DNA of 64,000 nt, from positions 124,001 to 188,000 of the forward strand of contig NZ_FNIV01000002.1 of assembly GCF_900104135.1 (NCBI RefSeq), given 5' to 3'. A model generated the notes under the pieces. That model had not been told where the DNA came from and searched no databases. It saw only the letters and a list, made by a program, of their open reading frames with translations. This document shows, piece after piece, positions 1-9,402 of this stretch (positions are counted from its first letter, which is position 1; each line of letters starts with the position of its first letter). The stretch comes from Halomonas shengliensis. GTDB taxonomy: Bacteria; Pseudomonadota; Gammaproteobacteria; Pseudomonadales; Halomonadaceae. The position numbers and the translations under genes were made by a program.

Positions 1-247
1 AGGCCTCGGCCACGGCGAAGGCCAGAGCGTCGCGGCGGATCGCGGCGTCCAGCGCCTCGCGGCGCCGCGCGGTGAGCGCCTTGGAGTCGGTGAGCCCGGC
101 GATGGGGCGCGCCGGGTCGAGGATCACCGCCGCGGCCACCACCGCACCGACCAGCGGGCCACGGCCGACCTCGTCGACCCCGGCCAGGCGCCCGCCGGTG
201 TAGTCGATGGTGAGCGGCGGCAGCTCGCGCGCCGGCCGACGGCTCAC
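1..247 (-). CDS. rnhB: Ribonuclease HII, N-terminal part (cut by window edge)
   Basis: RNase HII removes RNA from RNA/DNA hybrids and excises single misincorporated ribonucleotides in the cytoplasm. The visible 82 residues contain the family's first catalytic block, [12 protein letters not shown] (catalytic Asp and Glu), followed by AVILDP and the LTDSK motif; the rest of the protein lies left of base 1. The start is a GTG at 247 that overlaps the lpxB stop in a GTGA tetranucleotide, implying translational coupling as the last visible gene of the lipid A operon. The lpxA-lpxB-rnhB order is the standard gammaproteobacterial one. Confidence 0.95.
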   Translation of the reverse strand, partial: MSRRPARELPPLTIDYTGGRLAGVDEVGRGPLVGAVVAAAVILDPARPIAGLTDSKALTARRREALDAAIRRDALAFAVAEA

Positions 248-1434
248 GATGTGCCCTCCTCGGCCCGCTCGGGAGCGACGCTCTCCGGCAGGGGGAGCCC
301 TGCGACCAGCGCCTCGATGGCCTCCCCCGCCCGGCGGCTGGCGTCGCGCTGCAGCCCCGCATGCATGCGGGCGAAGCGCGCCTCCAGGGCCGCCCGGCCC
401 TCGCCGTCATCGAGCAGCTCGCCGAGCCCAAGGGCAATCGCCGCGGGACTCGCCGCCTCCTGGATCAGCTCCGGCACCAGGGTCTCCCGGGCGATCAGGT
501 TGGGCAGCGAGATCCACTCGGTCTTCACCAGCCGCTTCGCCAGCCAGTGGGTGGCCGGCGCCATGCGATAGGCCACCAGCATGGCGCGGTGGCAGAGCAT
601 CGCCTCCAGCGCCGCGGTGCCGGAGGCGAGCAGCACGGCATCAGAGGCCACCATGGCCTCGCGGGCCTGGCCATCGAGCAGGGTGACGCGTCCCGCCAGG
701 CTCGGTCGCTCGTCGAGCAGCGCCTCGAGCTCGGCGCGCCGCGCCGGGGTGGCCGCGGGGATCACCACCGAGAGGCCGGGGCGCTCGGCGCACAGCTTTT
801 CGGCGGCGGCCAGGAAGGTGTCGCCGAGGAAGCGGATCTCGCTGGCCCGGGAGCCCGGCAGCACGGCGAGCACCGGCGCGCCGTCGGCGAGCCCCAGGGC
901 GACGCGGGCGGCGCTGCGGTCGTTGTCGAGCGGCAGCTCGTCCGCCAGGGGATGGCCGACGAAGGCCACCGGCACGCGATGGCGGGCGTAGAAGGCGGCC
1001 TCGAAGGGCAGGAAGGTGAGCATGGCATCGACGGCCCGCGCGATGCCCTTGACCCGCCCCTGGCGCCAGGCCCACACGGAGGGACTGACGTAGTGGGCGG
1101 TGGTCAGCCCCGCCTCGCGCAGCTGCCGCTCGAGGCCGAGGTTGAAGTCGGGGGCGTCGATGCCGATGACGATATCGGGTCGCCAGGCCAGGGCGTCGCG
1201 CCGCAGCTCGCGGCGCACGCCGACCAGCCGCGGCAGGTGGCGGAGCACCTCCACCAGGCCCATCACCGCGAGGGTCTCCAGGGGGAAGCGGCTGTCGATG
1301 CCCTCCTGGATCATGCGCGGGCCGCCGATGCCGCGAAACTCGACCCCGGGATGGCGCGCCTTGAGCGCGCGCATCAGGCCGGCGCCGAGAATATCCCCGG
1401 AGAGCTCGCCGGCTACCAGGTAGACGCGCCGCAT
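244..1434 (-). CDS. lpxB: Lipid-A-disaccharide synthase
   Basis: LpxB condenses UDP-2,3-diacylglucosamine with 2,3-diacylglucosamine 1-phosphate to make the lipid A disaccharide at the inner membrane. The 396-residue product opens with the family signature [14 protein letters not shown], and also shows [28 protein letters not shown], LPGSRxSEI and LASGTAALE, all typical LpxB blocks. I chose ATG 1434 because a GAGG lies six bases upstream; a GTG at 1440 would leave no room for a ribosome site. It begins 8 bp after lpxA and overlaps rnhB by 4 bp. The reading frame stays open far upstream inside lpxA, which is only the GC-rich composition. Confidence 0.97.
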   Translation of the reverse strand: MRRVYLVAGELSGDILGAGLMRALKARHPGVEFRGIGGPRMIQEGIDSRFPLETLAVMGLVEVLRHLPRLVGVRRELRRDALAWRPDIVIGIDAPDFNLGLERQLREAGLTTAHYVSPSVWAWRQGRVKGIARAVDAMLTFLPFEAAFYARHRVPVAFVGHPLADELPLDNDRSAARVALGLADGAPVLAVLPGSRASEIRFLGDTFLAAAEKLCAERPGLSVVIPAATPARRAELEALLDERPSLAGRVTLLDGQAREAMVASDAVLLASGTAALEAMLCHRAMLVAYRMAPATHWLAKRLVKTEWISLPNLIARETLVPELIQEAASPAAIALGLGELLDDGEGRAALEARFARMHAGLQRDASRRAGEAIEALVAGLPLPESVAPERAEEGTS

Positions 1435-1442
1435 GCTCACCC

Positions 1443-2210
1443 TCAGCGGATGATGCCGCGGGTCGAGGCCTCGATGGAGGCGACGAAGGCCTCGGTCTCG
1501 GCCAGCGAGAAGCGGCGACGGATCTCGGTCAGGGCCTGCTCCACGGTGAGCCCCTGGCGGTAGACCAGCTTGTAGGCCTCGCCCAGGCCACGCAGCGCCT
1601 CCTTGGAGAAGCCGCGGCGCTTGAGGCCCACCAGGTTCAGGCCGTGTACCTGGGCGGGGTTGCCGTTGATCATCACGTAGGCGGGGGTGTCCTTGGTGAT
1701 GATCGAGCCGCCGCCGGCCATGGCGTGGGTGCCGAAGTGGCAGAACTGGTGCACCGCGGAGAGACCGCCGAGGATGGCGAAGTCGCCCAGCCTGACGTGG
1801 CCCGCCAGGGTCACCTGATTGGCCAGGATGCAGTCGTCGCCGATCACGCAGTCGTGGCCGACGTGGACATAGGCCATGAACAGGTTGCGCGAGCCGATGG
1901 TGGTCTCGCCGCGGTCCTGGACGGTGCCGCGGTGCAGGGTGACCCCCTCGCGCACCACGTTGTCGTCGCCCATCACCAGGCGGGTCGGCTCGCCGCCGTA
2001 CTTCTTGTCCTGGCAGTCCTCGCCCACCGAGGCGAACTGGAAGATGCGCGTGCGCGCCCCCAGCACCGTGGGCCCCTTGATCACCACATGGGGACCGATG
2101 CGCGAGCCGGGCCCGATCTCGACGTCGGGCCCGATCACCGTGAAGGGGCCAACCTCGACGTCGTCGGCCAGCCGTGCGGCGGGGTCGATGAGGGCGGTGG
2201 GATGAATCAA
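1443..2210 (-). CDS. lpxA: UDP-N-acetylglucosamine acyltransferase
   Basis: LpxA transfers a 3-hydroxyacyl chain from ACP to UDP-GlcNAc, the first step of lipid A synthesis. The 255-residue protein is a left-handed beta-helix with hexapeptide repeats (for example VIGPDV, IGPGSR) and keeps the catalytic-histidine context AVHQFC and the C-terminal block LKRRGFS, ending STRGIIR as in E. coli. The start codon is an unusual TTG at 2210 sharing TTGA with the fabZ stop; no in-frame ATG exists nearby and a GAGGAAGG lies upstream, so tight coupling to fabZ is likely. Confidence 0.96.
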   Translation of the reverse strand: MIHPTALIDPAARLADDVEVGPFTVIGPDVEIGPGSRIGPHVVIKGPTVLGARTRIFQFASVGEDCQDKKYGGEPTRLVMGDDNVVREGVTLHRGTVQDRGETTIGSRNLFMAYVHVGHDCVIGDDCILANQVTLAGHVRLGDFAILGGLSAVHQFCHFGTHAMAGGGSIITKDTPAYVMINGNPAQVHGLNLVGLKRRGFSKEALRGLGEAYKLVYRQGLTVEQALTEIRRRFSLAETEAFVASIEASTRGIIR

Positions 2211-2650
2211 GCGACCTTCCTCTCGGCACAGATGATCTCGGCCTCGCAGGCCACCTCGCCGGCCACGCTGGCCTTGCAGGCGAACTTCCAGATGCCGCGT
2301 TTCTCGCGGACCACGTCGGCGCGCAGCTGCAGCTGGTCGCCGGGCATCACCGGGCGCTTGAAGCGCACGTTGTCGCTGCCCACCAGGTAGTAGACATAGC
2401 CGTCGGCGGGCAGCTTGTTGACGGTCTTGAAGCCGAGGATGCCGCAGGCCTGGGCCAGCGCCTCGATCACCAGCACCCCGGGCATGATGGGGTGGTGGGG
2501 AAAGTGGCCATTGAAGAAGGGCTCGTTGATGCTGACATTCTTGTAGGCGACGATGGACTCGCCGAGGGCCAGCTCGGTGACCCGGTCCACCAGCAGGAAG
2601 GGATACCGGTGGGGCAGATACTCACGGATCTCGTTGATGTCCATTACCAT
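2207..2650 (-). CDS. fabZ: 3-hydroxyacyl-ACP dehydratase FabZ
   Basis: FabZ dehydrates 3-hydroxyacyl-ACP in type II fatty acid synthesis and competes with LpxA and LpxD for that substrate, which explains its place between them. The product has the hallmarks [13 protein letters not shown], the active-site histidine in [13 protein letters not shown], and the catalytic Glu in [12 protein letters not shown] start it at ATG 2650 (147 residues) because AGAGG is eight bases upstream; a GTG at 2656 gives only two extra residues but is too close to that site. It overlaps lpxA by 4 bp. Confidence 0.96.
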   Translation of the reverse strand: MVMDINEIREYLPHRYPFLLVDRVTELALGESIVAYKNVSINEPFFNGHFPHHPIMPGVLVIEALAQACGILGFKTVNKLPADGYVYYLVGSDNVRFKRPVMPGDQLQLRADVVREKRGIWKFACKASVAGEVACEAEIICAERKVA

Positions 2651-2724
2651 CGTCACAACCTCTGAAAAGTCAGTATGCCCGCCCTCTCGGCAGGCGCGAG
2701 CCGGCGGCGCCGGTCAGGCGGGGG

Positions 2725-2752
2725 ATTATAGCGCCCCCCGCGGGGCCCTCAA
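2725..2752 (-). promoter_or_regulatory. Candidate sigma-70 promoter for fabZ-lpxA-lpxB-rnhB
   Basis: On the minus strand TTGAGG (2752-2747) is followed after 16 bp by a perfect TATAAT (2730-2725). The -35 box is built on the lpxD stop codon (T-TGA-GG). It would start transcription near 2718, some 65-70 nt before fabZ, giving the lipid A genes an internal promoter. Prediction from sequence only. Confidence 0.6.
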
Positions 2753-3786
2753 GCGTCACGGCCCTTCTCGAGCCGGGCGAGGCGCTTGGCGATGTCGTCG
2801 AGCTGCTTGAAGCGTACCGCATTCTTGCGCCACTGGGCGTTGGCCATGGCCCCGGTGCCCGAGGAGTAGACCCCGGGCTCATGGATCGAGTTGGTTACCA
2901 GGCTCATACCGGTGACCTGCACCCCGTCGCAGATCGTCAGGTGGCCGGCCAGCCCCACGCCGCCGCCCAGCAGGCAGTGGCGCCCCACCTGGGTGGAGCC
3001 GGCGATCCCCACGCAGCCCGCCAGGGCACTGTGATCGCCGACCTGGACGTTGTGGGCGATCTGCACCTGGCTGTCGATCTTGACGTCGTCGCCGATCAGG
3101 GTGTCGCCGAGGGCGCCGCGGTCGATGCTGGAGCCGCTGCCCACCTCGACGTCGTCGCCCAGCACCACCCCGCCGAGCTGGGCGATCTTGTGCCAGCGGC
3201 TGCCGTCATGGGCGAAGCCAAAGCCGTCGGCGCCGATCACGCAGCCGCTGTGCAGGATGCAGCGCGCCCCGATCACCACCGCGTGATAGAGGGTAACGTT
3301 GGCGTGCAGCCGCGTGCCATCGCCGATGACGGTGTCGGCGCCGACCACCGAGCCGGGCCCGATCACCACATCGTCGCCCACCGAAACCCCGGCCTCGATC
3401 ACCGCGTTGGCGCCCACCTCGACCCGCTCGCCCAGGGTGGCGGAGGGGTCGACCACCGCCGAGGGGTGGATGCCCGCCGGCTCACGTCCCGCCAGGGGAT
3501 CGAAGAGTCGCGAGGCCGCCGCGTAGCCCAGGTAGGGGTTGTCGAGCTCGAGGCGGTCCACCGGACACGCCTCGCCATGCTGGGGGTGCAGCAGCACCGC
3601 CGCGGCGCGGGTATCGGGCAGCTCCTTGAGGTAGGCGCGGTTGGCCAGGAAGGCGACCTGGTCGGGGCCGGCCTCGCGCAGGGTCGCCAGGCCGCGCACC
3701 GGGCGCTCGGCGTCGCCGACCAGGCGCGCCCCCAGGCGCCGGGCCAGCTCGGCGAGGGTCAGGGTGGGTAAGGCGCTTCGCGTCAT
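2749..3786 (-). CDS. lpxD: UDP-3-O-(3-hydroxyacyl)glucosamine N-acyltransferase
   Basis: LpxD adds the second (N-linked) acyl chain in lipid A synthesis. The N-terminal uridine-binding domain runs to about residue 100, followed by a long hexapeptide-repeat beta-helix (for example VGANAVIEAGVSVG, IGDDVKID) with the catalytic-His region CVIGADGFGFAHDG and a C-terminal helix. I favour ATG 3786 (345 residues; E. coli has 341) preceded by GGGGTCC; a GTG at 3807 that overlaps the skp stop would add seven residues and is the alternative. It follows skp closely and precedes an internal promoter for fabZ. Confidence 0.95.
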   Translation of the reverse strand: MTRSALPTLTLAELARRLGARLVGDAERPVRGLATLREAGPDQVAFLANRAYLKELPDTRAAAVLLHPQHGEACPVDRLELDNPYLGYAAASRLFDPLAGREPAGIHPSAVVDPSATLGERVEVGANAVIEAGVSVGDDVVIGPGSVVGADTVIGDGTRLHANVTLYHAVVIGARCILHSGCVIGADGFGFAHDGSRWHKIAQLGGVVLGDDVEVGSGSSIDRGALGDTLIGDDVKIDSQVQIAHNVQVGDHSALAGCVGIAGSTQVGRHCLLGGGVGLAGHLTICDGVQVTGMSLVTNSIHEPGVYSSGTGAMANAQWRKNAVRFKQLDDIAKRLARLEKGRDA

Positions 3787-3803
3787 CACTGGACCCCGCC
3801 CGT

Positions 3804-4286
3804 TCACAGCATGGAGTTGAGGATCTCGGTCACCTCGGCGGTGACGTTCTGCAGGTCGCGCTCGGCATGCAGCACGCCCTGGGGCTCCACCAGCACCTGT
3901 ATGCTGTGGCGGGCGATGATCTGCTCTACGGCCTGCTGCAGCTTGGGCTCGGCGCGCTGCAGGAAGGCCTGCTCGGAGGACTGGCGCTGCTGCATGATCT
4001 CTCCCATCAGGCGATTGAGCTCGGCCACCTTGCGGTTGGCCTCCTGGCGCTCGCTCTCGGAGAGGCTGTCGGCACGCTGCTGGAGCGCATTGAGCTCCTG
4101 CTCCAGGGCCTGGGCCTGCTGCTGCTGGCTACCCACCTGGCTCTCCAGGTCGCTCATCGAGCGCTGGGCGGCATCGGTCTCGAGCAGGGCGCGGCGCCAG
4201 TCCAGCACCGCGATCTCGTCGGCCATGGCCGGCAGGGCGGCGGCGAGGAGGAGCAGCAGGGAGAGTGCGGCGATCGGCTTGCGCAT
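3804..4286 (-). CDS. skp: Periplasmic chaperone Skp/OmpH
   Basis: Skp is a periplasmic trimeric 'jellyfish' chaperone that holds unfolded outer-membrane proteins for BamA. The 160-residue precursor begins with a signal peptide (MRKPIAALSLLLLLAAALP, probable cleavage after AMA) and continues with the conserved IAVLDWRRAL strand and a long Gln/Glu/Ala-rich coiled-coil hairpin from about residue 45 to 130. ATG 4286 has a good CAGGAGTT ribosome site; a longer open frame upstream has no such site. It sits directly after bamA, as is usual. Confidence 0.95.
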   Translation of the reverse strand: MRKPIAALSLLLLLAAALPAMADEIAVLDWRRALLETDAAQRSMSDLESQVGSQQQQAQALEQELNALQQRADSLSESERQEANRKVAELNRLMGEIMQQRQSSEQAFLQRAEPKLQQAVEQIIARHSIQVLVEPQGVLHAERDLQNVTAEVTEILNSML

Positions 4287-4350
4287 GTCGTAACTCCTGT
4301 GGCGGGCCGCGCGCGGCGGCCCGGAATGGCGAGTGGGCATCCGGCCCCGG

Positions 4351-6696
4351 TCAGAAGGTCTGGCCGAGGGAGAACTGGAAGAACTGGGTGTCGTCGCCGC
4401 TCTCGTCGTTGAGCGGCTCGGCGACGCTGAAGGTCAGCGGCCCCACCGGGGTCAGCCAGGAGAGCCCCAGGCCGACGCTGTAGCGCAGGTCGCCGAAGTC
4501 CACCCCGGAGCTGCAGTTGGATGGTGCATCCTCGTCCAGCACCGGGTAACAATCGGTGAGGAAGGTGTTGCCGCCATCCAGGAACAGCGCGGTCTGCACC
4601 GAGCGCTGGTCCTCGACGAAGGGGGTCGGGAAGAGCAGCTCGGCGCTGCCCTGCACCAGGATGTTGCCGCCCAGGGTGCGATCGCGGGTCGAATTGCCCG
4701 ACGACGTGGTGGGCTGACCCAGGGTATTGCCGGTGAAGCCGCGCACCGAGCCCAGGCCCCCGGCGTAGAAGTTCTCATAGAACGGATAGGGGTCGCTGCC
4801 GCCGAGGGTGTCGGCATAACCCACCTCGCCGGCGAACTTCAGCGCCCAGTCATGGTTGTCGTCCAGCGGGAAGAGCTGGCGGGCCTGGGCGCGCAGCTTG
4901 GCATACTCGGCGTCGCTGCCGGGCACGGCGGTCTCCAGCGACAGGCGCTGGTAGCTGCCGGCGGTGGGCATGATGCCGCGGTTGAGGTTGTTGCGGGTCC
5001 AGCTGGCGGTCAGCTTCAGCGACTGGGCATCGCCGCCCTGGTCCTCGACATAGCGTTTGATCTCGGAGGCGGTGTCGTTGTAGGTCTTGACCGAGAGATC
5101 CTCCACCGCGGTGCCGAAGTTGAGGCGGGTGATCTCGTTGATCGGGTAGCCGAAGTTGATCCCGGCACCATAGGCGTCGGTGGAGTAGGTGGAGATGTCG
5201 GAGTCCTCGTAGTCGGACTCGCGATAGTAGAGGTTGTAGCCCCGGGAGATCCCGTCCATGGTCCAGTAGGGATCGGTGAAGCCGAAGTTGAGGCTGGTGA
5301 AGGTGTCGCTGCGCTGGGCGCCGATGTTGACGCGGTTGCCGGTGCCCAGGAAGTTGCTCTGGGAGAGGCCCACGCCGTAGATCACCCCGGCGCTCTGGGA
5401 GAAGCCGATGCTCGCGGAGATGGAGCCGGAGGGCTGCTCCTCGACGCGGTAGGTGACGTCGAGCTGGTCGGGGGCCCCCGCCACCGGCTGGGTCTCCACC
5501 TCGACCTGGCTGAAGAAGCCCAGCCGCTCGAGGCGCTGCTGGGACTGGCGGATCGCCTCGGTGGAGGCCGGGGCGCCCTCCATCTGGGTCATCTCGCGGC
5601 GCAGCACCTCGTCCATGGTGGTGGTGTTGCCGACGAATTCGATGCGCCTCACGTAGGCGCGCTGGCCGGGGTCGACGCGGAACACCAGGTCGACGGTATC
5701 GCCGCCGGCGGGCTCGGGGATGCCGTCGACGCTGGCGAAGGCGAAGCCGTCGGCCCCCAGGCGCGAGCGCAGCGCCTCGGCGGAGGCGGTGACGTCGCTG
5801 CGCGAGAAGGTCTCGCCGGGGGTGACCTCGAGCAGCTCGCGCGCCTCGCGCTCGGCGATGGGCAGGTCGCCGACGAAGCGCACCTCGCCCAGGCGGTACT
5901 CGGTGCCCTCATCGACGTTGATGGTGATGAAGATCTCGGACTTGTCGGGGCTGATGGAGACCTGGGTCGACTCGACATTGAAGTTGACGTAGCCGCGATC
6001 GAGATAGAAGGTGCGCAGCCGCTCCAGGTCGCCGGCCAGCGCCTCGCGGGAGTACTCGTCGCGGGAGAACCAGCCGAAGATCCGCCCGGGACGGTCGTTG
6101 AGCTCGAACACCTCGCGCAGGGTCTCGTCGTCGAAGGCACGGTTGCCGACGATGTTGATCTGGCGGATCTTGGCGACCGCGCCCTCGTTGATGTCGATAT
6201 CGACCTGGACGCGCCCCTCGTCGATCTCGCGCACGCTGGTGTCGATGCTGGCGCTGTAGCGCCCCTGGGACTGGTAGACCCCCTCGAGCTCGCGCTCGAT
6301 CTCCTCCAGGGTGGAGAGCTCGAGCACCTGGCCCTCCTCGAGGCCGGCCTCGCGCAGGCCCTGGCGCAGCTGCTCGCCTTCGAGCTGCTGGTTGCCGGTG
6401 ATATTGAGGCGCGTAATGGTGGGGCGTTCGACCACCTGGATGATCAGCACGTCGCCCTCACGGGCCAGCCGGATATCCTCGAACAGGCCGGTGGCGAAGA
6501 GCTCGCGGGCGGCCTCGGCGAGCTCGCGCTCATCGACGCGGTCGCGGGCGCTGACAGGAAAGGCGTTGAAGACGGAAGCGGGGGAGATGCGCTGCAGACC
6601 CTCCACGCGAATGTCGGCAACGTCGAAAGGTTCCGCCTGGGCCGTCGCGGCCCCGGCAAGCAGCAGCGCCGCCAGTCCGATGGTCTTGATTTTCAT
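4351..6696 (-). CDS. bamA: Outer membrane protein assembly factor BamA
   Basis: BamA is the core of the BAM complex that inserts beta-barrel proteins into the outer membrane. The 781-residue precursor has a signal peptide (MKIKTIGLAALLLAGAATAQA), five POTRA domains (about 25-420; FDVADIRVEGLQRIS opens POTRA1) and an Omp85 barrel. The barrel shows the VRGF motif (SVRGFTGN) of loop 6 and ends in Phe after SLGQT, the usual C-terminal beta-signal. Start ATG 6696 fits the signal peptide; upstream codons overlap the promoter. Genes before (rseP) and after (skp, lpxD) are the canonical envelope neighbours. Confidence 0.97.
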   Translation of the reverse strand: MKIKTIGLAALLLAGAATAQAEPFDVADIRVEGLQRISPASVFNAFPVSARDRVDERELAEAARELFATGLFEDIRLAREGDVLIIQVVERPTITRLNITGNQQLEGEQLRQGLREAGLEEGQVLELSTLEEIERELEGVYQSQGRYSASIDTSVREIDEGRVQVDIDINEGAVAKIRQINIVGNRAFDDETLREVFELNDRPGRIFGWFSRDEYSREALAGDLERLRTFYLDRGYVNFNVESTQVSISPDKSEIFITINVDEGTEYRLGEVRFVGDLPIAEREARELLEVTPGETFSRSDVTASAEALRSRLGADGFAFASVDGIPEPAGGDTVDLVFRVDPGQRAYVRRIEFVGNTTTMDEVLRREMTQMEGAPASTEAIRQSQQRLERLGFFSQVEVETQPVAGAPDQLDVTYRVEEQPSGSISASIGFSQSAGVIYGVGLSQSNFLGTGNRVNIGAQRSDTFTSLNFGFTDPYWTMDGISRGYNLYYRESDYEDSDISTYSTDAYGAGINFGYPINEITRLNFGTAVEDLSVKTYNDTASEIKRYVEDQGGDAQSLKLTASWTRNNLNRGIMPTAGSYQRLSLETAVPGSDAEYAKLRAQARQLFPLDDNHDWALKFAGEVGYADTLGGSDPYPFYENFYAGGLGSVRGFTGNTLGQPTTSSGNSTRDRTLGGNILVQGSAELLFPTPFVEDQRSVQTALFLDGGNTFLTDCYPVLDEDAPSNCSSGVDFGDLRYSVGLGLSWLTPVGPLTFSVAEPLNDESGDDTQFFQFSLGQTF

Positions 6697-6744
6697 GCAG
6701 TCGATTCGCTCGCGTTGATCTGCCAAACCTGTCCAGACAGGCAC

Positions 6745-6772
6745 CTTATACATTTGCACGGCCAGCTGACAA
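6745..6772 (-). promoter_or_regulatory. Candidate internal promoter for bamA-skp-lpxD
   Basis: In the rseP-bamA spacer the minus strand reads TTGTCA (6772-6767), 16 bp, TATAAG (6750-6745), a good sigma-70 match. Just downstream, at 6741-6728, a 6-bp perfect inverted repeat (CCTGTC/GACAGG) followed by TTT would lie at the very start of the transcript and could act as a small attenuator or a stabilising hairpin. Prediction only. Confidence 0.6.
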
Positions 6773-6801
6773 GGCGAGGCCCTCGGGGCCCGGGCCCTGC
6801 C

Positions 6802-8160
6802 CTACCACAGCCGCATCAGATCGAAGTAGATCGCCATCAGCATCAGGGACCCCACCAGCGCCAGGCCGATGCGCAACCCGATGGCCTGGGTCCGCTCCGA
6901 GACCGGGCGCCCGCGCACCACCTCCATGGCATAGTAGAGCAGGTGACCGCCGTCGAGGACCGGGATCGGCAGCAGGTTGAGCACCCCGAGGCTGATCGAC
7001 AGGTAGGCCAGGAAGCTGACGAAGCTCTCCAGCCCCGCCCGGGCGGAGTCGCCGGAGATCTGGGCGATGGTGATCGGTCCGGAGAGGTTGGAGGGGGCGA
7101 TCAGGCCCACCAGCATCTTGCGTACGGCGTCGAGGGTCAGCACGATCATCTCGCCGGTGCGCGACACCGCCTCACCCACCGCGGCCAGCGGGCCGTAGCG
7201 GATCTCGCGGCGGTAGTCCTCCGGCCACGCCACCGGGGCCACGCCGGCACCGATGTAGCCGATGGTCTCACCCGCCTCGAGGGTGTTCTCGCGGGGCGTT
7301 ACCGCGAGGCTGAGCGTCTCGCCGGCGCGTCGCACCTCGAGGCTCAGCGCCTCGCCCGGGCTGGCGCGCACGATCTCGACGAAATGCCGCCAGTCCGCCA
7401 CCGGCTCGCCGTCCACGGCGAGGATCTCGTCGCCGGCGGCCAGCCCCGCGGCGGCGGCGGGCTCGCCCTGGGCCACCTGCCCCAGCACCGCCGGCATCGG
7501 CGGCCGCCACGGGGTCACGCCCAGGGTGGCCAGGGGCTGGGGCGGCTCCTGGCGCACCAGCCAGTCGGTCACCGGCACCCGGTGCTCGCGGGGCGCGGCG
7601 GCGGCGTCTTCGCGGGTGGCGATGGAGAGCGCCTCCTGCTCACCGATGGCCGCCACCAGCTTGAGGTTGACCTCGTCCCAGGAGCGCACCCGCTCGCCCT
7701 GCACCGCGGTGATCTCGTGGCCTGCCTCGAGGCCGCCGCGCGCGGCCGGGGAGTCGGGGGCGACCTCGCCGATCACCGGCGCCACCGTGGTGGTGCCGGC
7801 CACGAACAGCGCCCAGTAGGCCACCAGGGCGAGCAGGAAGTTGGCCACGGGGCCGGCGGCGACGATGGCGATGCGCTGCCAGACCGTCTTGCGGTTGAAG
7901 GCGTGATCGAGCTGGTCATCAGGCACCGCCCCCTCGCGCTCGTCGAGCATCTTGACGTAGCCGCCCAGGGGGATGGCGGCGATGGCGAACTCGGTGCCGT
8001 GGCGGTCCACCCGCGACCAGATCGGCGTGCCGAAGCCCACCGAGAAGCGCAGCACCTTCACCCCGCAGCGCCGCGCCACCCAGAAGTGGCCGAACTCATG
8101 GAAGGTGATCAACAGGCCCAGCACCACGATCACGGCCAGGATGTTCTGGATCAGGCCCAC
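6802..8160 (-). CDS. rseP: Site-2 intramembrane metalloprotease RseP
   Basis: RseP cleaves the transmembrane part of the anti-sigma factor RseA after DegS, releasing sigma-E during envelope stress. The 452-residue protein has the zinc motif HEFGH at residues 21-25 in the first membrane helix, two periplasmic PDZ domains (roughly 115-300), and the second catalytic block PVLDGGHLL near residue 400 in a late helix. The start is a GTG at 8160 with a strong GGAGGAGA site. Its position next to bamA ties the stress protease to the barrel machinery; a candidate sigma-E promoter is present upstream of rpoH in this same window. Confidence 0.96.
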   Translation of the reverse strand: MGLIQNILAVIVVLGLLITFHEFGHFWVARRCGVKVLRFSVGFGTPIWSRVDRHGTEFAIAAIPLGGYVKMLDEREGAVPDDQLDHAFNRKTVWQRIAIVAAGPVANFLLALVAYWALFVAGTTTVAPVIGEVAPDSPAARGGLEAGHEITAVQGERVRSWDEVNLKLVAAIGEQEALSIATREDAAAAPREHRVPVTDWLVRQEPPQPLATLGVTPWRPPMPAVLGQVAQGEPAAAAGLAAGDEILAVDGEPVADWRHFVEIVRASPGEALSLEVRRAGETLSLAVTPRENTLEAGETIGYIGAGVAPVAWPEDYRREIRYGPLAAVGEAVSRTGEMIVLTLDAVRKMLVGLIAPSNLSGPITIAQISGDSARAGLESFVSFLAYLSISLGVLNLLPIPVLDGGHLLYYAMEVVRGRPVSERTQAIGLRIGLALVGSLMLMAIYFDLMRLW

Positions 8161-8202
8161 GGTGTTCTCCTCCGCCTTCAGGGTTGGGGGTGGGGCGGCG
8201 CC

Positions 8203-9402
8203 TCAGCGGCGCACCAGGCACGCCTCGGCGGTGCGGCGCGCCCGGGCATCCGCCTCGAGGATCGCCTCGAGTTCGTCGGCGGGGGCGACCGGCTCGGCGT
8301 CACGCACCCGCGCCACCAGCTCGGCGATGCCGGTGAAGGGCAGGCGTCCCGCCAGGAAGGCCGCCACCGCCACCTCGTTGGCGGCATTGAGCACCGCCGG
8401 CGCCGTGCCCCCCGCCGCCATGGCCTCCCGGGCCAGGCCCAGGCAGGGAAAGGCGACCTCGTCGGGGGGCTCGAAGTCGAGCCGGGCGACCTGGAAGAGG
8501 TCCAGCGCCTGGACCCCCGCCTCGATCCGCTCGGGCCAGGCCAGCCCGTAGGCGATGGGGGTGCGCATGTCGGGGTTGCCGAGCTGAGCGATCACCGAGC
8601 CGTCGCTGTAGGCGGCCATGGAGTGGATCACGCTCTGCGGGTGCACCACCACCTCGACCTGGTCGGGGCGGGCGTCGAACAGCCAGCACGCCTCGATCAG
8701 CTCGAGTCCCTTGTTCATCAGGGTCGCGCTGTCCACCGAGATCTTCTGGCCCATGCTCCAGTTGGGATGGGCGCAGGCCTGGGACGGGGTCACACCGGCC
8801 AGGGCCTCGGCGGACCAACCACGGAAGGGGCCGCCGGAGGCGGTCAGCAGCAGCTGGGTCACGCCGTGACGCGCCAGGCCGCCGCGATGCTCCACGGGTA
8901 GACACTGATAGATGGCGTTATGTTCGGAGTCGATGGGCAGCAGGGTGGCGCCGTGGCGACTCACCGCCTCCATGAACAGCGCCCCGGACATCACCAGGGC
9001 CTCCTTGTTGGCCAGCAACACCCGCTTGCCGGCGCGCACCGCGGCGAGGGTCGGCAGCAGGCCGGCGGCGCCGACGATGGCCGACATCACCACCTCGGCC
9101 TCGGCGGCCTCGGCCACCGCCACCAGCGCCTCGGGGCCCGAGCGCACCTCGATGGGAAGGTCGGCCTCGCCAAGCCGCTCGCGCAACCAGGCGGCATCGG
9201 CCTCGCGCTCGAGCACCGCCACCGCCGGGCGGTGGCGGTGGCACAGCGCCAGCAGCGGCTCGCGGGAGCGATGGGCGGTGAGGGCGTGCACCCGGTAGCG
9301 CTCCGGGTGACGCGCGATCACATCCAGGGTGCTGGTGCCGATGGAGCCGGTGGCCCCCAGCACCGTGACGCCCTGGCGAGGCGCGGAAGCGGCCTGGCGC
9401 AT
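8203..9402 (-). CDS. dxr: 1-deoxy-D-xylulose 5-phosphate reductoisomerase
   Basis: Dxr (IspC) converts DXP to 2-C-methyl-D-erythritol 4-phosphate with NADPH, the committed step of the MEP isoprenoid pathway, feeding undecaprenyl phosphate and quinones. The 399-residue protein has the NADPH motif GATGSIG (16-22), [13 protein letters not shown], the metal-binding block [23 protein letters not shown] and [16 protein letters not shown]. Its start ATG abuts the cdsA stop with no spacer (9402/9403). Finding uppS and dxr in the same operon places early and late undecaprenyl synthesis together. Confidence 0.97.
   Translation of the reverse strand: MRQAASAPRQGVTVLGATGSIGTSTLDVIARHPERYRVHALTAHRSREPLLALCHRHRPAVAVLEREADAAWLRERLGEADLPIEVRSGPEALVAVAEAAEAEVVMSAIVGAAGLLPTLAAVRAGKRVLLANKEALVMSGALFMEAVSRHGATLLPIDSEHNAIYQCLPVEHRGGLARHGVTQLLLTASGGPFRGWSAEALAGVTPSQACAHPNWSMGQKISVDSATLMNKGLELIEACWLFDARPDQVEVVVHPQSVIHSMAAYSDGSVIAQLGNPDMRTPIAYGLAWPERIEAGVQALDLFQVARLDFEPPDEVAFPCLGLAREAMAAGGTAPAVLNAANEVAVAAFLAGRLPFTGIAELVARVRDAEPVAPADELEAILEADARARRTAEACLVRR

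Noticed and set aside
4333..8901. Open frame of over 1500 codons on the plus strand, opposite bamA, rseP and dxr
   Set aside because: It is antisense to three certain genes; long stop-free antisense frames are expected at this GC content, and its translation is low-complexity with no family pattern.
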